A DNA stretch of 64,000 nt, taken from positions 372,001-436,000 of the forward strand of contig NZ_CP011801.1 in the NCBI RefSeq assembly GCF_001273775.1, written 5' to 3'. Positions 44,279 through 52,825 of the stretch are shown one piece after another. This stretch comes from Nitrospira moscoviensis. GTDB lineage: Bacteria > Nitrospirota > Nitrospiria > Nitrospirales > Nitrospiraceae. A model generated the notes under the pieces. That model had not been told where the DNA came from. It saw nothing but the letters and a program-made list of their open reading frames with translations, and searched no databases. The position numbers were made by a program, and so were the translations under genes. Within the stretch, counting starts at the first letter, position 1. Every line of letters begins with the position of its first letter.

Positions 44279-44767
44279 TCAACCTTGTCGCACAGCTTCA
44301 ATCACCGCGATGTCGATTTTTGTCATATCCATCATCGCATCGAAGGCGCGCCTGGCGGCGGCAGGATCGGAGTCGGTGATCGCCTTGGTCAGCGCCACCG
44401 GAGTGATCTGCCATGACACGCCCCATTTGTCCTTGCACCAGCCGCAGGCGCTTTCTTGGCCGCCGTTATTGACGATGGCGTTCCAGTAGCGATCGGTTTC
44501 GGCTTGGTCGGCGGTTGCGACTTGGAATGAAAAAGCTTCATTGTGCTTGAACGCAGGTCCGCCATTGAGGCCGATGCAGGGAATGCCCATGACGATGAAC
44601 TCGACGAGCAACACGTCGCCTTTCTTCCCGGAGGGAAAGTCCCCCGGCGCGCGGTGGATCGCGCCAACGGCGGAATCGGGAAAAGTTTTGGCGTAAAACC
44701 GCGCCGCCTCCTCGGCATCGCCGTTGTACCAGAGACAAACTGTGTTCTTCGCAGGTTGTTTCGTCAT
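44279..44767 (-). CDS. PhnB-like glyoxalase-fold protein
   Basis: 162 residues. TVCLWYNGDAEEAARFYAKTFPDSAVG, then GIPCIGLNGGPAFKHNEAFS and WGVSWQITPVALTK. This is the type labelled 3-demethylubiquinone-9 3-methyltransferase-like or PhnB, in practice a VOC domain of unknown substrate. ATG 44767 is used; four codons upstream is another. An ECF42-like promoter (45031-45060) is 260 bases upstream, with an SRPBCC relic in between. Confidence 0.85.
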   Translation of the reverse strand: MTKQPAKNTVCLWYNGDAEEAARFYAKTFPDSAVGAIHRAPGDFPSGKKGDVLLVEFIVMGIPCIGLNGGPAFKHNEAFSFQVATADQAETDRYWNAIVNNGGQESACGWCKDKWGVSWQITPVALTKAITDSDPAAARRAFDAMMDMTKIDIAVIEAVRQG

Positions 44768-44828
44768 GTCACTTCTCAATCGTGATTGATTTTGTCGTCA
44801 TATCGTTGTTGGTCTTTGTGGTCACTGT

Positions 44829-44986
44829 TTATTTTTTGAGAACCTCCACCGTGATCAGCGGCCACCGAACGCCGAGCCCTTTCCCGGTTCCCAGGAATGA
44901 CTTCATGCTGGAAAGTACGCGCGGCCGGCCCAATATTGACGGGCGAGTTTGGGTTTGGTGATGGCAGTCCACAGTCTGCTCGCCTT
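44829..44986 (-). pseudogene. SRPBCC (AHSA1-like) gene relic
   Basis: From about 44986 down one frame reads KASRLWTAITKPKLARQYWA GRA, the beginning of an AHSA1-type SRPBCC domain (compare LWEALTxPEFTRQYWxG). It stops at 44907. The same strand then reads SMKSFLGTGKGLGVRWPLIT in another frame, like the C-terminal helix, ending at TAA 44829-44831. The middle is missing. It lies just downstream of ECF42-like site C. Confidence 0.5.
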
Positions 44987-45030
44987 TTATCAATCAGGTT
45001 CGCGGTAGCCCTGAACTGGGTCTCTATGAA

Positions 45031-45060
45031 TTAGTCGAACCAGTAGGCCTCAAATCGACA
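45031..45060 (-). promoter_or_regulatory. ECF42-like promoter (site C)
   Basis: Minus strand: TGTCGA (45055-45060), 17 bases, CGACTAA (45031-45037). It faces the SRPBCC relic and the PhnB-like gene. Confidence 0.5.
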
Positions 45061-45092
45061 GCGTCGCGCAAGCCGATTCACTCCTGCTGTCG

Positions 45093-45482
45093 TCAATGGC
45101 GATAACAAATTTCCAACCGATTGCCGCTGGGATCTTCAAAGAAGACGGCGTAATAGATCGCTTCCTCCGGTTGAGGAATTTCATGCGAGGGGCCTTCGAC
45201 GTTTCGGGCACCGGCCTGGACGGCGGCCGCCGCGAGACGGTCGACCTCCTGGATACTCTCTGCCCAAAACGCAATGCGGCACTCGTTCGCCGCATGGGTC
45301 GGAGACTCCGTGACGCCAAAAAATTCCATTGAACCATCCGAGCCTGGTGCTTCGAACTGGAGCCACTCTTCTATCGTCATATCCTGTGTGAATCCGAGCG
45401 CCGGGAGGAGCGCCCGATAAAAGGGCCGAGCTTCGGCTAGGCTGTGCACCCGAAGGTCCACGTGATCGAATCGACGCGGCAT
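45093..45482 (-). CDS. Glyoxalase/VOC-fold protein
   Basis: 129 residues. RFDHVDLRVHSLAEARPFYR, MEFFGVTESPTHAANE and YYAVFFEDPSGNRLEICYRH give the two halves of a VOC domain with histidine and glutamate metal ligands. The C-terminal FFEDPSGNRLEI is typical. The substrate is unknown; lyase, dioxygenase and resistance proteins all share this fold. Confidence 0.85.
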   Translation of the reverse strand: MPRRFDHVDLRVHSLAEARPFYRALLPALGFTQDMTIEEWLQFEAPGSDGSMEFFGVTESPTHAANECRIAFWAESIQEVDRLAAAAVQAGARNVEGPSHEIPQPEEAIYYAVFFEDPSGNRLEICYRH

Positions 45483-45545
45483 GGTTACGCTGTGGGTTGG
45501 ATGGCGTTACTCCTTCCGGATGCTCACGCTTCCTGAGCAGTCGCG

Positions 45546-45911
45546 CTATTCTCTCGGCAAGCCCGTAATCTCTCGGAGCGGCCGGACTTCCACCGACCCA
45601 ATGCGTGCGCCCGGCACGAGACCGGCGATGCGAATCGCGTCGTCACGATCCTTGGCATCGATCAGAAAGTAGCCGGCCAGTTGCTCATGGGTTTCGATGA
45701 AGGGCCCATCGGTGACGGTGGGTTTGCCGTCACGCACGCGCACGATCGCCCCGGTCGCGGCCGGTTGCAACGGCGATGCATGGACATACTGTCCCTTGCC
45801 GTTGAGTCGGTGGCAGAGCTGGATCGACTCCGCCAGCAACTGCGCACGAGTGGCCGCGCTCATCTTGGCAAAGGCTTCTTCATCGTGGTGAACCAGCAGC
45901 AGGTATTTCAT
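45546..45911 (-). CDS. DGPF/YCII-family protein
   Basis: 121 residues. MKYLLLVHHDEEAFAKMSAA, TVTDGPFIETHEQLAGYFLI with the DGPF motif, and SVEVRPLREITGLP. It is close to the DGPF protein at 49677-50036 (both MKYL..., IGSVEVRP). Site B at 45980-46008 is about 70 bases upstream, so it should belong to the ECF42 regulon. Confidence 0.87.
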   Translation of the reverse strand: MKYLLLVHHDEEAFAKMSAATRAQLLAESIQLCHRLNGKGQYVHASPLQPAATGAIVRVRDGKPTVTDGPFIETHEQLAGYFLIDAKDRDDAIRIAGLVPGARIGSVEVRPLREITGLPRE

Positions 45912-45937
45912 ATGAAACCTCGTGAAGGTCTCGGATA

Positions 45938-45972
45938 AGCTGTGAGCTATCAGACGTCAGCTGTCAGCGACC
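45938..45972. repeat. Short GCTATCAG/GCTGTCAG stutter repeat
   Basis: AGCTGTGAGCTATCAGACGT and CAGCTGTCAGC contain repeated AGCT-TCAG units that can fold back on themselves. It lies between the DGPF gene and its promoter. Confidence 0.4.
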
Positions 45973-45979
45973 TCATAAG

Positions 45980-46008
45980 ATAGTCGTCGCCGGCAGGCAA
46001 AATCGACA
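45980..46008 (-). promoter_or_regulatory. ECF42-like promoter (site B)
   Basis: Minus strand: TGTCGATTTTG, spacer, CGACGACTAT. TGTCGA at 46003-46008, 16 bases, CGACTAT at 45980-45986. Nearly identical to site A. Confidence 0.65.
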
Positions 46009-46060
46009 GGAGCGTCCGCCTCATCTCACGGGAATTGACTCGTTCCCGTAAGAGAGCGAT

Positions 46061-46147
46061 ATTCCATGCTTCTACGAACGGCTGGGCTTTCGGTTCGTCG
46101 AACGGCGCCGGTTCGGCCTGGGTGACTGCTGCGTCTACCGCCTAGAT
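46061..46147 (+). pseudogene. GNAT acetyltransferase tail (relic)
   Basis: Plus strand reads CFYERLGFRFVERRRFGLGD CCVYRLDR, in the frame of the following VOC gene. FYERLGF is the usual end of GNAT acetyltransferases, where it helps to bind acetyl-CoA. No upstream part of a GNAT domain exists; a stop lies at 46049-46051. Confidence 0.5.
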
Positions 46148-46162
46148 CGAAAGGAGAACACT

Positions 46163-46531
46163 ATGAAGGTGATCGAGATCGCATTCACGTGCTATCCGGT
46201 TACGGACCTGCGGCGGGCTCGCCGGTTTTATGAAGAGGTGTTGGGTCTGAAGCAGTCGCGGTTCTTCGGCACGGAGGACGCTGGCTTCGTCGAATATGAT
46301 ATCGGTTCCGGTACGCTCGCCATCGGCAACGGCGCGCCGGAGTGGAAGCCCTCGCCGGGCGGCGGCTCGGCCGGACTCGAAGTGGAGGATTTCGACGGGG
46401 CGATCAAGCAACTCAAAGCGAGCGGCTGTCGCTTTCACCTGGAGCCGATGGAGACCCCGGTTTGCCATATGGCCGTGGTAGCCGACCCGGACGGCAATTC
46501 GGTGACGATTCATCGCAGGAAAGCGGGATGA
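46163..46531 (+). CDS. Glyoxalase/VOC-fold protein
   Basis: 122 residues. EIAFTCYPVTDLRRARRFYE EVLGL, GTLAIGNGAPEW and VCHMAVVADPDGNSVTIHRR. A complete VOC domain, with the start set by AAAGGAG. It is the only plus-strand gene in a run of minus-strand genes. Its function is not known. Confidence 0.85.
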   Translation: MKVIEIAFTCYPVTDLRRARRFYEEVLGLKQSRFFGTEDAGFVEYDIGSGTLAIGNGAPEWKPSPGGGSAGLEVEDFDGAIKQLKASGCRFHLEPMETPVCHMAVVADPDGNSVTIHRRKAG

Positions 46532-46638
46532 ACGTCCACCACCCCGGAGGCCATAGACATGGTCAGCATTGATCCACAGGGAGGACGATCATGCCCGCTT
46601 TACAGGTCTACGCTGGAAGCACCCTCTCGGCTGACCCG

Positions 46639-47898
46639 CTAGTCCGCCAGCTCCCTCAACCGCCGCTCCAGAAACCGCCGTTCCGGCTCTTGTTTCGTGA
46701 GGGTGAGGGCGCGCTCATAGGACGATCTCGCTTCCGAGTTTCTGCCCAGTCGTCGGCAGAGATCCGCGCGGGCGGAATGGAGCAGGTGATAGTCCGCAAG
46801 CTCGCCGCCTGCCAGGATACGGTCGATCAGTTCCAGCCCCGCCGCCGGCCCGTCGCGCATCGCGACCGCCACGGCGCGGTTCAATTCGACGATCGGGGAC
46901 GGCTCCACCCGCATGAGAAGATCGTACAGGGCGACGATCTGCGCCCAATCGGTCTCGGTGGTGCTCGCGGCTTCCGCATGGACGGCGGCGATCGCCGCTT
47001 GCAACGTGTAGGGGCCGAACCGCCGCGACGACAGCGCCTGCTCCACCAGCACGATGCCTTCTCTGATGTGGTCGCGATTCCACCGCGCGCGGTCCTGCCG
47101 TTCCAAGAGAACGAGATCGCCGGTCTCCGACGTCCGCGCGGCGCGCCGGGATTCATGGAGCAGCATGAGAGCCACCAAACCCATGACCTCCGGCTCCGGC
47201 AACAGCTCCAACAGCAGGCGTCCTAACCGGATGGCTTCGCCCGACAGGTCGGCCCGCGTGAGGAACGGCCCGGACGAGGCGGAGTAGCCTTCGTTGAAGA
47301 CGAGATAGATCACGTGGAGCACGGCGTCCAACCGCTCCCGCAATTCCGACGGCGGCGGCACTTCGTAGGGAATGCGCGCGTCGCGGATTTTCGCCTTGGC
47401 CCGTACGATGCGCTGGGCCAGGGTGGACGGGGCGGACAGAAACGCCCGGGCGATTTCCTCGGTCGTGAGGCCGCAGACTTCCCGGAGCGTCAGGGCGATT
47501 TGCGCCTCCGGTTTGAGCGACGGATGGCAACAGGTAAAGATCAACCGCAGGCGGTCGTCGTCGATGTGCTCGTCCGTCTGCTCCAGCGGATCGCTGGTGG
47601 TCGTCTCGATGTGTGTGGCGAGCTCCTGGAGCGAGGCGTCGTAGCGGGCCCGCCGTCTCATGCCGTCGATCGCCTTGAAGCGGCCGGCGGAGACGAGCCA
47701 TGCTCGGGGATTGGCCGGCACCCCGTCACGCCCCCATTGCTCGACCGCCGCGGTAAAGGCCTCGTGAAGCGCTTCTTCGGCGGCGTCAAAATCGCCCAGC
47801 AATCGAATCAACGTGGCGAGGACGTGGCGCGATTCGGCGCGGTAGACGTCTTCCACCATCTGACGTGCGCGGTCGGTCGTCCCTTCGTCCACGGCCAT
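46639..47898 (-). CDS. ECF sigma factor of the ECF42 type
   Basis: 419 residues, more than twice the size of a normal ECF factor. Sigma region 2 lies at about 15-80 ([40 protein letters not shown]), region 4 at about 115-175 ([20 protein letters not shown]), and a long C-terminal extension of helical repeats ([40 protein letters not shown]) resembles TPRs. ECF42 factors have this form and control DGPF genes without an anti-sigma factor. It follows the OsmC gene by seven bases. Confidence 0.92.
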   Translation of the reverse strand: MAVDEGTTDRARQMVEDVYRAESRHVLATLIRLLGDFDAAEEALHEAFTAAVEQWGRDGVPANPRAWLVSAGRFKAIDGMRRRARYDASLQELATHIETTTSDPLEQTDEHIDDDRLRLIFTCCHPSLKPEAQIALTLREVCGLTTEEIARAFLSAPSTLAQRIVRAKAKIRDARIPYEVPPPSELRERLDAVLHVIYLVFNEGYSASSGPFLTRADLSGEAIRLGRLLLELLPEPEVMGLVALMLLHESRRAARTSETGDLVLLERQDRARWNRDHIREGIVLVEQALSSRRFGPYTLQAAIAAVHAEAASTTETDWAQIVALYDLLMRVEPSPIVELNRAVAVAMRDGPAAGLELIDRILAGGELADYHLLHSARADLCRRLGRNSEARSSYERALTLTKQEPERRFLERRLRELAD

Positions 47899-47905
47899 CT
47901 CCCCA

Positions 47906-48352
47906 TCACGCCTCCACCGTGACCTCGGTCGTCACCGAGTTCGCGATGAAACATTCGGCATGGGCCCGCTCATGCAGCTCCTTGAGCTGCTCCGGCGTCG
48001 GCGGCGTGGGCCCGCCGAACACCACGTGAGGACGCAGCACCACGCGGGTGATTGCGAGTTTGCCCTTCTGGTTCTTTTCCAGAACGCCCACGGCGCGATC
48101 TTCGTAGCGATCCACGACGAATCGTCTCTTGGCCGCCACCGCCAGGAAGGTCAGCATGTGACAGCTCGACAAGGCGGCCACGAGGGCTTCCTCTGGATTC
48201 ACATGGGCGGGATTGCCCCGATAGGCCGGCGCAGCCGACGCCGCCACGCGCGTTCCGCCTTCGAAGGTCAGTACGTGATCCCGGTTATAGGACTCATACG
48301 TGAACGTCTCCGATTCCCGCTTCCATTCGAGCGCGATCTTGTGCTCCGACAT
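47906..48352 (-). CDS. OsmC/Ohr-family protein
   Basis: 148 residues. [40 protein letters not shown] with the first redox cysteine (SSCH), and [19 protein letters not shown] with the second. Both cysteines are there, so peroxide reduction is possible. AAAGGACG precedes the ATG. It is the first gene of an operon with the ECF sigma factor. Confidence 0.87.
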   Translation of the reverse strand: MSEHKIALEWKRESETFTYESYNRDHVLTFEGGTRVAASAAPAYRGNPAHVNPEEALVAALSSCHMLTFLAVAAKRRFVVDRYEDRAVGVLEKNQKGKLAITRVVLRPHVVFGGPTPPTPEQLKELHERAHAECFIANSVTTEVTVEA

Positions 48353-48398
48353 ACGTCGTCCTTTCTGTAGGGGCGCAGCGGTCCGTGAATGGGAAGGA

Positions 48399-48427
48399 AA
48401 ATAACGGCCGGGGCTCGGGTTCGTCAA
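48399..48427 (-). promoter_or_regulatory. Possible sigma-70 promoter of osmC-ECF operon
   Basis: Minus strand: TTGACG (48422-48427), 17 bases, TTATTT (48399-48404), about 50 bases before the osmC start. Matches are moderate. No ECF42-like site was seen here. Confidence 0.35.
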
Positions 48428-48519
48428 CGAGCGCTGAGCGGGCTGGCATTTCTCCACGCCTCCGGCTACGCTCACCCGGCCACGCCATGGCCCAGGACGT
48501 CGGCGGGAGCATCGGACGC

Positions 48520-49653
48520 ATGAGCGAATCCGGCGAAGGACCGAGAATCGTCGCGCGGTATCAGCTGACCGGCCGGGAAGCAGAGGCCCGCGCCGCCGCC
48601 GACCGCGTCTGCTTCGACCAAACGGTCGAGGCCGCCGAAGAGAGCCTTCCCCCCGGTCTGCGGGCGGAGGTCGTGGGCCGGATCGAAGCCTTTCGCCTCC
48701 TGTCACCCGCCCGCTACGAAGCCGCGATCAGCTATCCCGGTCGCCTGCTCGGCGGCCGCTGCGCCGGGCTCCTGAATCTCCTGTTCGGCACGAGCAGCCT
48801 GCGCGCCGGCGTCCGCTTGCTGTCGTTCGAGCTCCCCGATGAATTGCTGTTGAGATGGCGCGGACCGCGGCTCGGCATCCGAGGACTCCGGGACGCGACC
48901 GGCGTGCATGACCGGCCGCTGGTCTGTGCGGTGCTGAAGCCGCTCGGCCGGTCGCCGCGGGATCTGGCGGAGCTGGCCGCGCAGTTCACCCGTGGCGGCG
49001 TGGATCTGATCAAGGACGATCAAGGTTTAATGGACCAGTCGTTCTGTCCCTTCGACGAACGGATCGCGCGGTGCGCGGAAGCCGTGGCGCAAGGAGCCGC
49101 GGAGCGCGGGCGGCCCTGCCTCTATTTCCCGCATGTGAGCGGTGAACCGGAAGAGATGCGGCGGCGCGCGCGACGGGCCGTGGTGGCCGGCGCCGGCGGC
49201 CTGCTCGTGGCTCCCGGCCTGACCGGATTCGGTGCGCTCCAGGAGCTGGCCGACGACGAGGCGTGCGCCTTGCCCATCGCCAGTCATCCTTCACTGCTCG
49301 GCACATACGGGGTCGATCCGGACAGCGGGGTCGCGCCCGCCGTCCTGTACGGCCGGCTGCCTCGGCTCGCCGGCGCCGACATCTCGATCTATCCCACTTT
49401 TGGAACGGGCTACGCGATGACGAGGTCGGACTGTACGGCCGTCGCGGAAGCTTGCCGCGCGCCGTGGCGCCAGATCACAGCGACACTGCCGACCGCCGCC
49501 GGCCGGATCGCGGTGGAGCACGTGGCGGAATTGGGAGCGCTGTACGGACGGGACGTGCTGTTCATACTCGGGAGCCGTATCCAACAGGATCCGGCCGGCG
49601 TGGCCGCCGCCACAGGGCGATTCGTCCGCGAAATCGAACGGGCGGTCGGCTGA
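48520..49653 (+). CDS. RuBisCO-like protein (form IV)
   Basis: 377 residues with the RuBisCO large-subunit layout. The catalytic lysine in CAVLKPLGRS is kept; GGVDLIKDDQGLMDQSFCPF retains the Lys-Asp-Asp of the metal site but has Gln for Glu; ASHPSLLGTYG keeps the histidine but lacks the arginine; IYPTFGTGYAM has no loop 6 lysine. Carboxylation is therefore excluded. Some relatives act in methionine salvage or isomerise sugar phosphates. ATGs at 48385 and 48487 are also in frame. It diverges from osmC. Confidence 0.88.
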   Translation: MSESGEGPRIVARYQLTGREAEARAAADRVCFDQTVEAAEESLPPGLRAEVVGRIEAFRLLSPARYEAAISYPGRLLGGRCAGLLNLLFGTSSLRAGVRLLSFELPDELLLRWRGPRLGIRGLRDATGVHDRPLVCAVLKPLGRSPRDLAELAAQFTRGGVDLIKDDQGLMDQSFCPFDERIARCAEAVAQGAAERGRPCLYFPHVSGEPEEMRRRARRAVVAGAGGLLVAPGLTGFGALQELADDEACALPIASHPSLLGTYGVDPDSGVAPAVLYGRLPRLAGADISIYPTFGTGYAMTRSDCTAVAEACRAPWRQITATLPTAAGRIAVEHVAELGALYGRDVLFILGSRIQQDPAGVAAATGRFVREIERAVG

Positions 49654-49676
49654 TCGATCCGCCGGCGGGAGCCGGC

Positions 49677-50036
49677 TCAGTCCGCGCAGCCGAGCTCTTT
49701 CATCGGCCGCACTTCGACGCTCCCGATGCGGGCGGCCGGAAAACTCGACGCGATGCGGATCGCGTCGTTCAGGTCCCGCACGTCGAGCATCAAAAACCCG
49801 CCCAATTGTTCCTTCGTTTCGGCAAAGGGCCCGTCGGTGACCGAGGCCTTTCCGTTCCGGACCCGCACGGTCGTGGCGGTGTCCACCGGATGGAGCGGCG
49901 AGGCGGCGAGGAGTTGGCCGGCCTTCTGCAGCTTGTCGCAGTAGGCCATCGATTCGTCCGACAGGGCCTGCCGTTCGTCCTTCGGGATCGCGTTCAACAC
50001 CGCTTCTTCGACATACACCAGACAAAGATATTTCAT
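49677..50036 (-). CDS. DGPF/YCII-family protein
   Basis: 119 residues. MKYLCLVYVEEAVLNAIPKD, SVTDGPFAETKEQLGGFLML, IGSVEVRPMKELG. AAAGGAG precedes the ATG. Site A is 46-74 bases upstream, the best ECF42-like promoter in the window. The gene converges with the RuBisCO-like gene and faces away from a sigma-54 activator gene. Confidence 0.88.
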   Translation of the reverse strand: MKYLCLVYVEEAVLNAIPKDERQALSDESMAYCDKLQKAGQLLAASPLHPVDTATTVRVRNGKASVTDGPFAETKEQLGGFLMLDVRDLNDAIRIASSFPAARIGSVEVRPMKELGCAD

Positions 50037-50081
50037 GACGGCTCCTTTTCCCGGCCCTCCGGCCGACGATGTGGTCATAGG

Positions 50082-50110
50082 ATAGTCGTCGGGAGGCCCC
50101 AAAATCGACA
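50082..50110 (-). promoter_or_regulatory. ECF42-like promoter (site A)
   Basis: Minus strand: TGTCGATTTTG, spacer, CGACGACTATC. TGTCGA at 50105-50110, 16 bases, CGACTAT at 50082-50088. Same as site B apart from the spacer. Confidence 0.7.
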
Positions 50111-50164
50111 GAACGTCGGCCCCCTTGCAACCGATTCGGCCTCCGTCCCATACTCGATTCCGCG

Positions 50165-52108
50165 ATGTCCTCCTCGTCCGGCGAATCTCCTCTTCCACTT
50201 CACGGCCTTGAAGCCGATGCAGCGTTGCGTGCGATCCTCGAAGGCACGGCCACCGAAACGGGGCACGGGTTTTTTGCCGCGCTCGTGCAGAACCTGGCCA
50301 AAGCCTTGGGCACGCACGGCGCCTGGGTCACCGAATATTTTCCGGAGACCCGCCGGCTGCGCGCCTTGGCGTTCTGGATGGACGGCGGGTGGGTCAAGGA
50401 CTATGAGGTCGATATCGCCGGCACGCCCTGCGAACGCGTGATCGACACGGCGCAACTGGTGCATTTCCCGGACCGGATTTTGGAGATCTATCCGCACGAA
50501 GAGGAACTGCGGCAAGCCGGTGCCGTCAGCTACATGGGTGTGCCTCTGCTGAACACGGACGGGACGATTCTCGGCCACATGGCGGTGATCGACCGGCGGC
50601 CGATTCCCGAAGAGCCGCGGGTCCATGCGATCTTTCGGATCTTCGCGGCGCGGGCGGCCGCGGAACTGCAACGGCTGCGGGCGGAAGCCGAGGTCCGGGC
50701 GCGTGAAGAAAAAGTCCGGCGGCTGCTCGGCAGCGCGATGGACGCCATCATCGAGTTGGACGATCACTTCCGCATCAGCAGCGTCAATCCGGCTGCGGAG
50801 AAGGTCTTTCAATGCCGATCGGACAGGATGATCGGGGAGGATTTTCGCCGCTTCATCGATCAGGAGGACGCCCGGCGGTTGGCGGGTCTCATCGCCGATC
50901 TGGATCGCCGGCCGCCCGGCCGGCAATTCTGTTGGGTGAGCGGAGGCCTGACCGCCCGCTGTCCGGAAGGATCGTCCTTTCCCGCCGAAGCCACCCTCTC
51001 GCGCTTCGAGGTGCGCCGGCAGAAATTCACCACGCTGATTCTCCGCAACGTCCGCGACCGGATCGAGGCCGAGCAGAAGATTCAGTCCCTGCAGACGGAG
51101 CGGGAGATTCTCCGTGAAGAGCTGGACGCGCTCCAGCGAGACGGCGCGCTCATCGGCGAGAGCCCGGCGCTCACGCAGGTGTTGCGGGACATCGCGCAAG
51201 TCGCGCCGACCGATGCCACCGTCTTGATCGCGGGAGAAACCGGCACGGGCAAGGAGCTGGTGGCCCGCGCCGTCCATGCCGCGAGCGCGAGGCGCGAACG
51301 GCCCTTGATCACCGTCAACTGCGCGGCGATTCCCGCCACGCTCATCGAAAGCGAGCTCTTCGGCCATGAGCCCGGCGCCTTCACCGGCGCCACCAAAAGA
51401 CGCGAAGGCCGGTTTGCCCTCGCCGACAAAGGGACGATCTTCCTGGATGAAATCGGCGAGCTGCCGCTCGACTTGCAGCCGAAGCTGCTGCGCGTCTTGC
51501 AGGAAGGCGAGTTCGATCCGGTCGGCGGCTCGGCCACCAAGAAGGTCAACGTGCGCGTGTTGGCCGCCACCAACCGCGATCTCGCCAAGGCCGTCAAGGA
51601 CGGGCGGTTCCGGGAGGATTTGTTCTATCGGCTGAACGTCTTCCCCCTCCGCCTTCCGCCCCTCCGCGAACGGGGCGACGACATCGTTCGCCTCGCCGCC
51701 GCCTTCGCCCAGCGGTTTGCCGCCAAAATCGGGCGTCCGCTCGCTCCGTTGACCGCCGATTGCGCCCGTCGGCTCAAAGCCTACGGCTGGCCCGGCAACG
51801 TGCGTGAGCTGCAGAACGTGATCGAGCGCGCCGTGATCACCGCCGCCGACGGGAAACTCAACTTGGATCGCGCCCTGCCGGAAGCTGCCGCTCCGCCGCC
51901 GATGCCGGCCGCCATGCAGGAACCGTCGGCAGGAGGCATCCGCACCGCCAAGGAGTTCGAAGAGCTGGAGCGCGCCAACATCCTGCGTGCCCTCGCCACG
52001 ACCAACTGGAAGGTATCCGGCGAGGGTGGCGCCGCGCGACTGCTCGGCATGAATCCTTCCACCCTTTCCTCCCGCATGAAGGCCCTGAAGATTCACAAGC
52101 CCTCCTGA
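50165..52108 (+). CDS. Sigma-54 activator with GAF and PAS domains
   Basis: 647 residues. A GAF domain (about 25-175), a PAS domain (about 190-305: [20 protein letters not shown]), the AAA+ domain with [15 protein letters not shown], the sigma-54 loop [17 protein letters not shown] and [13 protein letters not shown], then a Fis-type helix-turn-helix ([20 protein letters not shown]). A ligand-sensing enhancer-binding protein. It probably acts on the -24/-12 promoter at 52251, downstream of its own gene. Confidence 0.92.
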   Translation: MSSSSGESPLPLHGLEADAALRAILEGTATETGHGFFAALVQNLAKALGTHGAWVTEYFPETRRLRALAFWMDGGWVKDYEVDIAGTPCERVIDTAQLVHFPDRILEIYPHEEELRQAGAVSYMGVPLLNTDGTILGHMAVIDRRPIPEEPRVHAIFRIFAARAAAELQRLRAEAEVRAREEKVRRLLGSAMDAIIELDDHFRISSVNPAAEKVFQCRSDRMIGEDFRRFIDQEDARRLAGLIADLDRRPPGRQFCWVSGGLTARCPEGSSFPAEATLSRFEVRRQKFTTLILRNVRDRIEAEQKIQSLQTEREILREELDALQRDGALIGESPALTQVLRDIAQVAPTDATVLIAGETGTGKELVARAVHAASARRERPLITVNCAAIPATLIESELFGHEPGAFTGATKRREGRFALADKGTIFLDEIGELPLDLQPKLLRVLQEGEFDPVGGSATKKVNVRVLAATNRDLAKAVKDGRFREDLFYRLNVFPLRLPPLRERGDDIVRLAAAFAQRFAAKIGRPLAPLTADCARRLKAYGWPGNVRELQNVIERAVITAADGKLNLDRALPEAAAPPPMPAAMQEPSAGGIRTAKEFEELERANILRALATTNWKVSGEGGAARLLGMNPSTLSSRMKALKIHKPS

Positions 52109-52152
52109 CCGTCGCTGACCGCAACCGTTCCTTGCGAACATTCATGATCGCG

Positions 52153-52187
52153 CTCGTGAGTTTTCATGAATCACGAGATCTCACGAG
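52153..52187. promoter_or_regulatory. Inverted repeat, probable enhancer site
   Basis: CTCGTGAG (52153-52160) and CTCACGAG (52180-52187), a perfect 8-base inverted repeat with 19 bases between them, and a further TCACGAG at 52171-52177. About 65-100 bases upstream of the -24/-12 element, as expected for an activator-binding site. Confidence 0.55.
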
Positions 52188-52250
52188 CCCCCGCTTCCCG
52201 CCTCAGCATCTAACTCGTTGAATTGTCGCTCGTGCCGCTGCGTCGTGATC

Positions 52251-52265
52251 TGGCACTGATGCTGC
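52251..52265 (+). promoter_or_regulatory. Sigma-54 (-24/-12) promoter
   Basis: TGGCAC at 52251-52256 and CTGC at 52262-52265; GG and GC are separated by the required ten bases. The -24 half is perfect, the -12 half has one mismatch. The next gene starts at 52308. Confidence 0.7.
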
Positions 52266-52307
52266 TGTAGGGCATGGCATCGGTTCAACAGCGAAAGGAA
52301 CGAGGCC

Positions 52308-52736
52308 ATGAAACGGATGCAGGATCTCGGCTGGTGGTACTGGCTCGCGACGGTCAGCCTCCTCGGCGGCGGGTTGTTCGGCTGGCCCTGGGGCCTCTGC
52401 CTCGCGATGGCGCTCACGATCGTCCAGATCGGCCACGTGTTCTGGATCACCGGCGACGTCACCGCCTTCGCGCTCCAGGTCAGGGCGGCGTATCTGGCCA
52501 TGCTCGTGGCCGGGCTGTGGGGGCCGTTGAAATGGCTCCACTGGATGCAGCTGATCGGGACGATCGCCCGGGTGGCGGCGGGCTACTGTTTTCTCGCGCG
52601 GAGTCTCTCGCTCGCCCCGTGGAACCGGCGGTACCCGCTGTCGTGGGACTTGGTGAAGCGCACCTACTTCGCGGCCGCGGCGGCCGTGCCGCCGTGCGGG
52701 GCCGTGTTCCGCCGGATGTCGCTGGAGCGGGTGTGA
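52308..52736 (+). CDS. Small integral membrane protein
   Basis: 142 residues, three to four helices (WYWLATVSLLGGGLFGW, CLAMALTIVQIGHVFWITG, AYLAMLVAGLWGPLKWLHW). The C-terminus is basic and cytoplasmic. AAAGGAACGAGG precedes the ATG. No family recognised. It is the first gene of a probable sigma-54-dependent pair with the OsmC gene. Confidence 0.75.
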   Translation: MKRMQDLGWWYWLATVSLLGGGLFGWPWGLCLAMALTIVQIGHVFWITGDVTAFALQVRAAYLAMLVAGLWGPLKWLHWMQLIGTIARVAAGYCFLARSLSLAPWNRRYPLSWDLVKRTYFAAAAAVPPCGAVFRRMSLERV

Positions 52737-52825
52737 TCATGCAATGGGACTGGTTCTGCCGGAATGCCGACCGGCTCTTGTTTCGGCAACTCACTCATCA
52801 CCGTGATGGAGAAGGAGGAACTGTC

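Noticed and set aside
43980-44282. 100-codon minus-strand frame with TTG start
   Set aside because: No family, signal or ribosome site; composition unlike its neighbours.
46591-46640. Plus-strand ATG with a strong GGGAGG site
   Set aside because: After about 16 codons the frame runs antisense through the sigma factor gene; at most the start of a lost gene.
48520-49653. True RuBisCO large subunit
   Set aside because: Metal-site glutamate, loop 6 lysine and substrate arginine are all absent.
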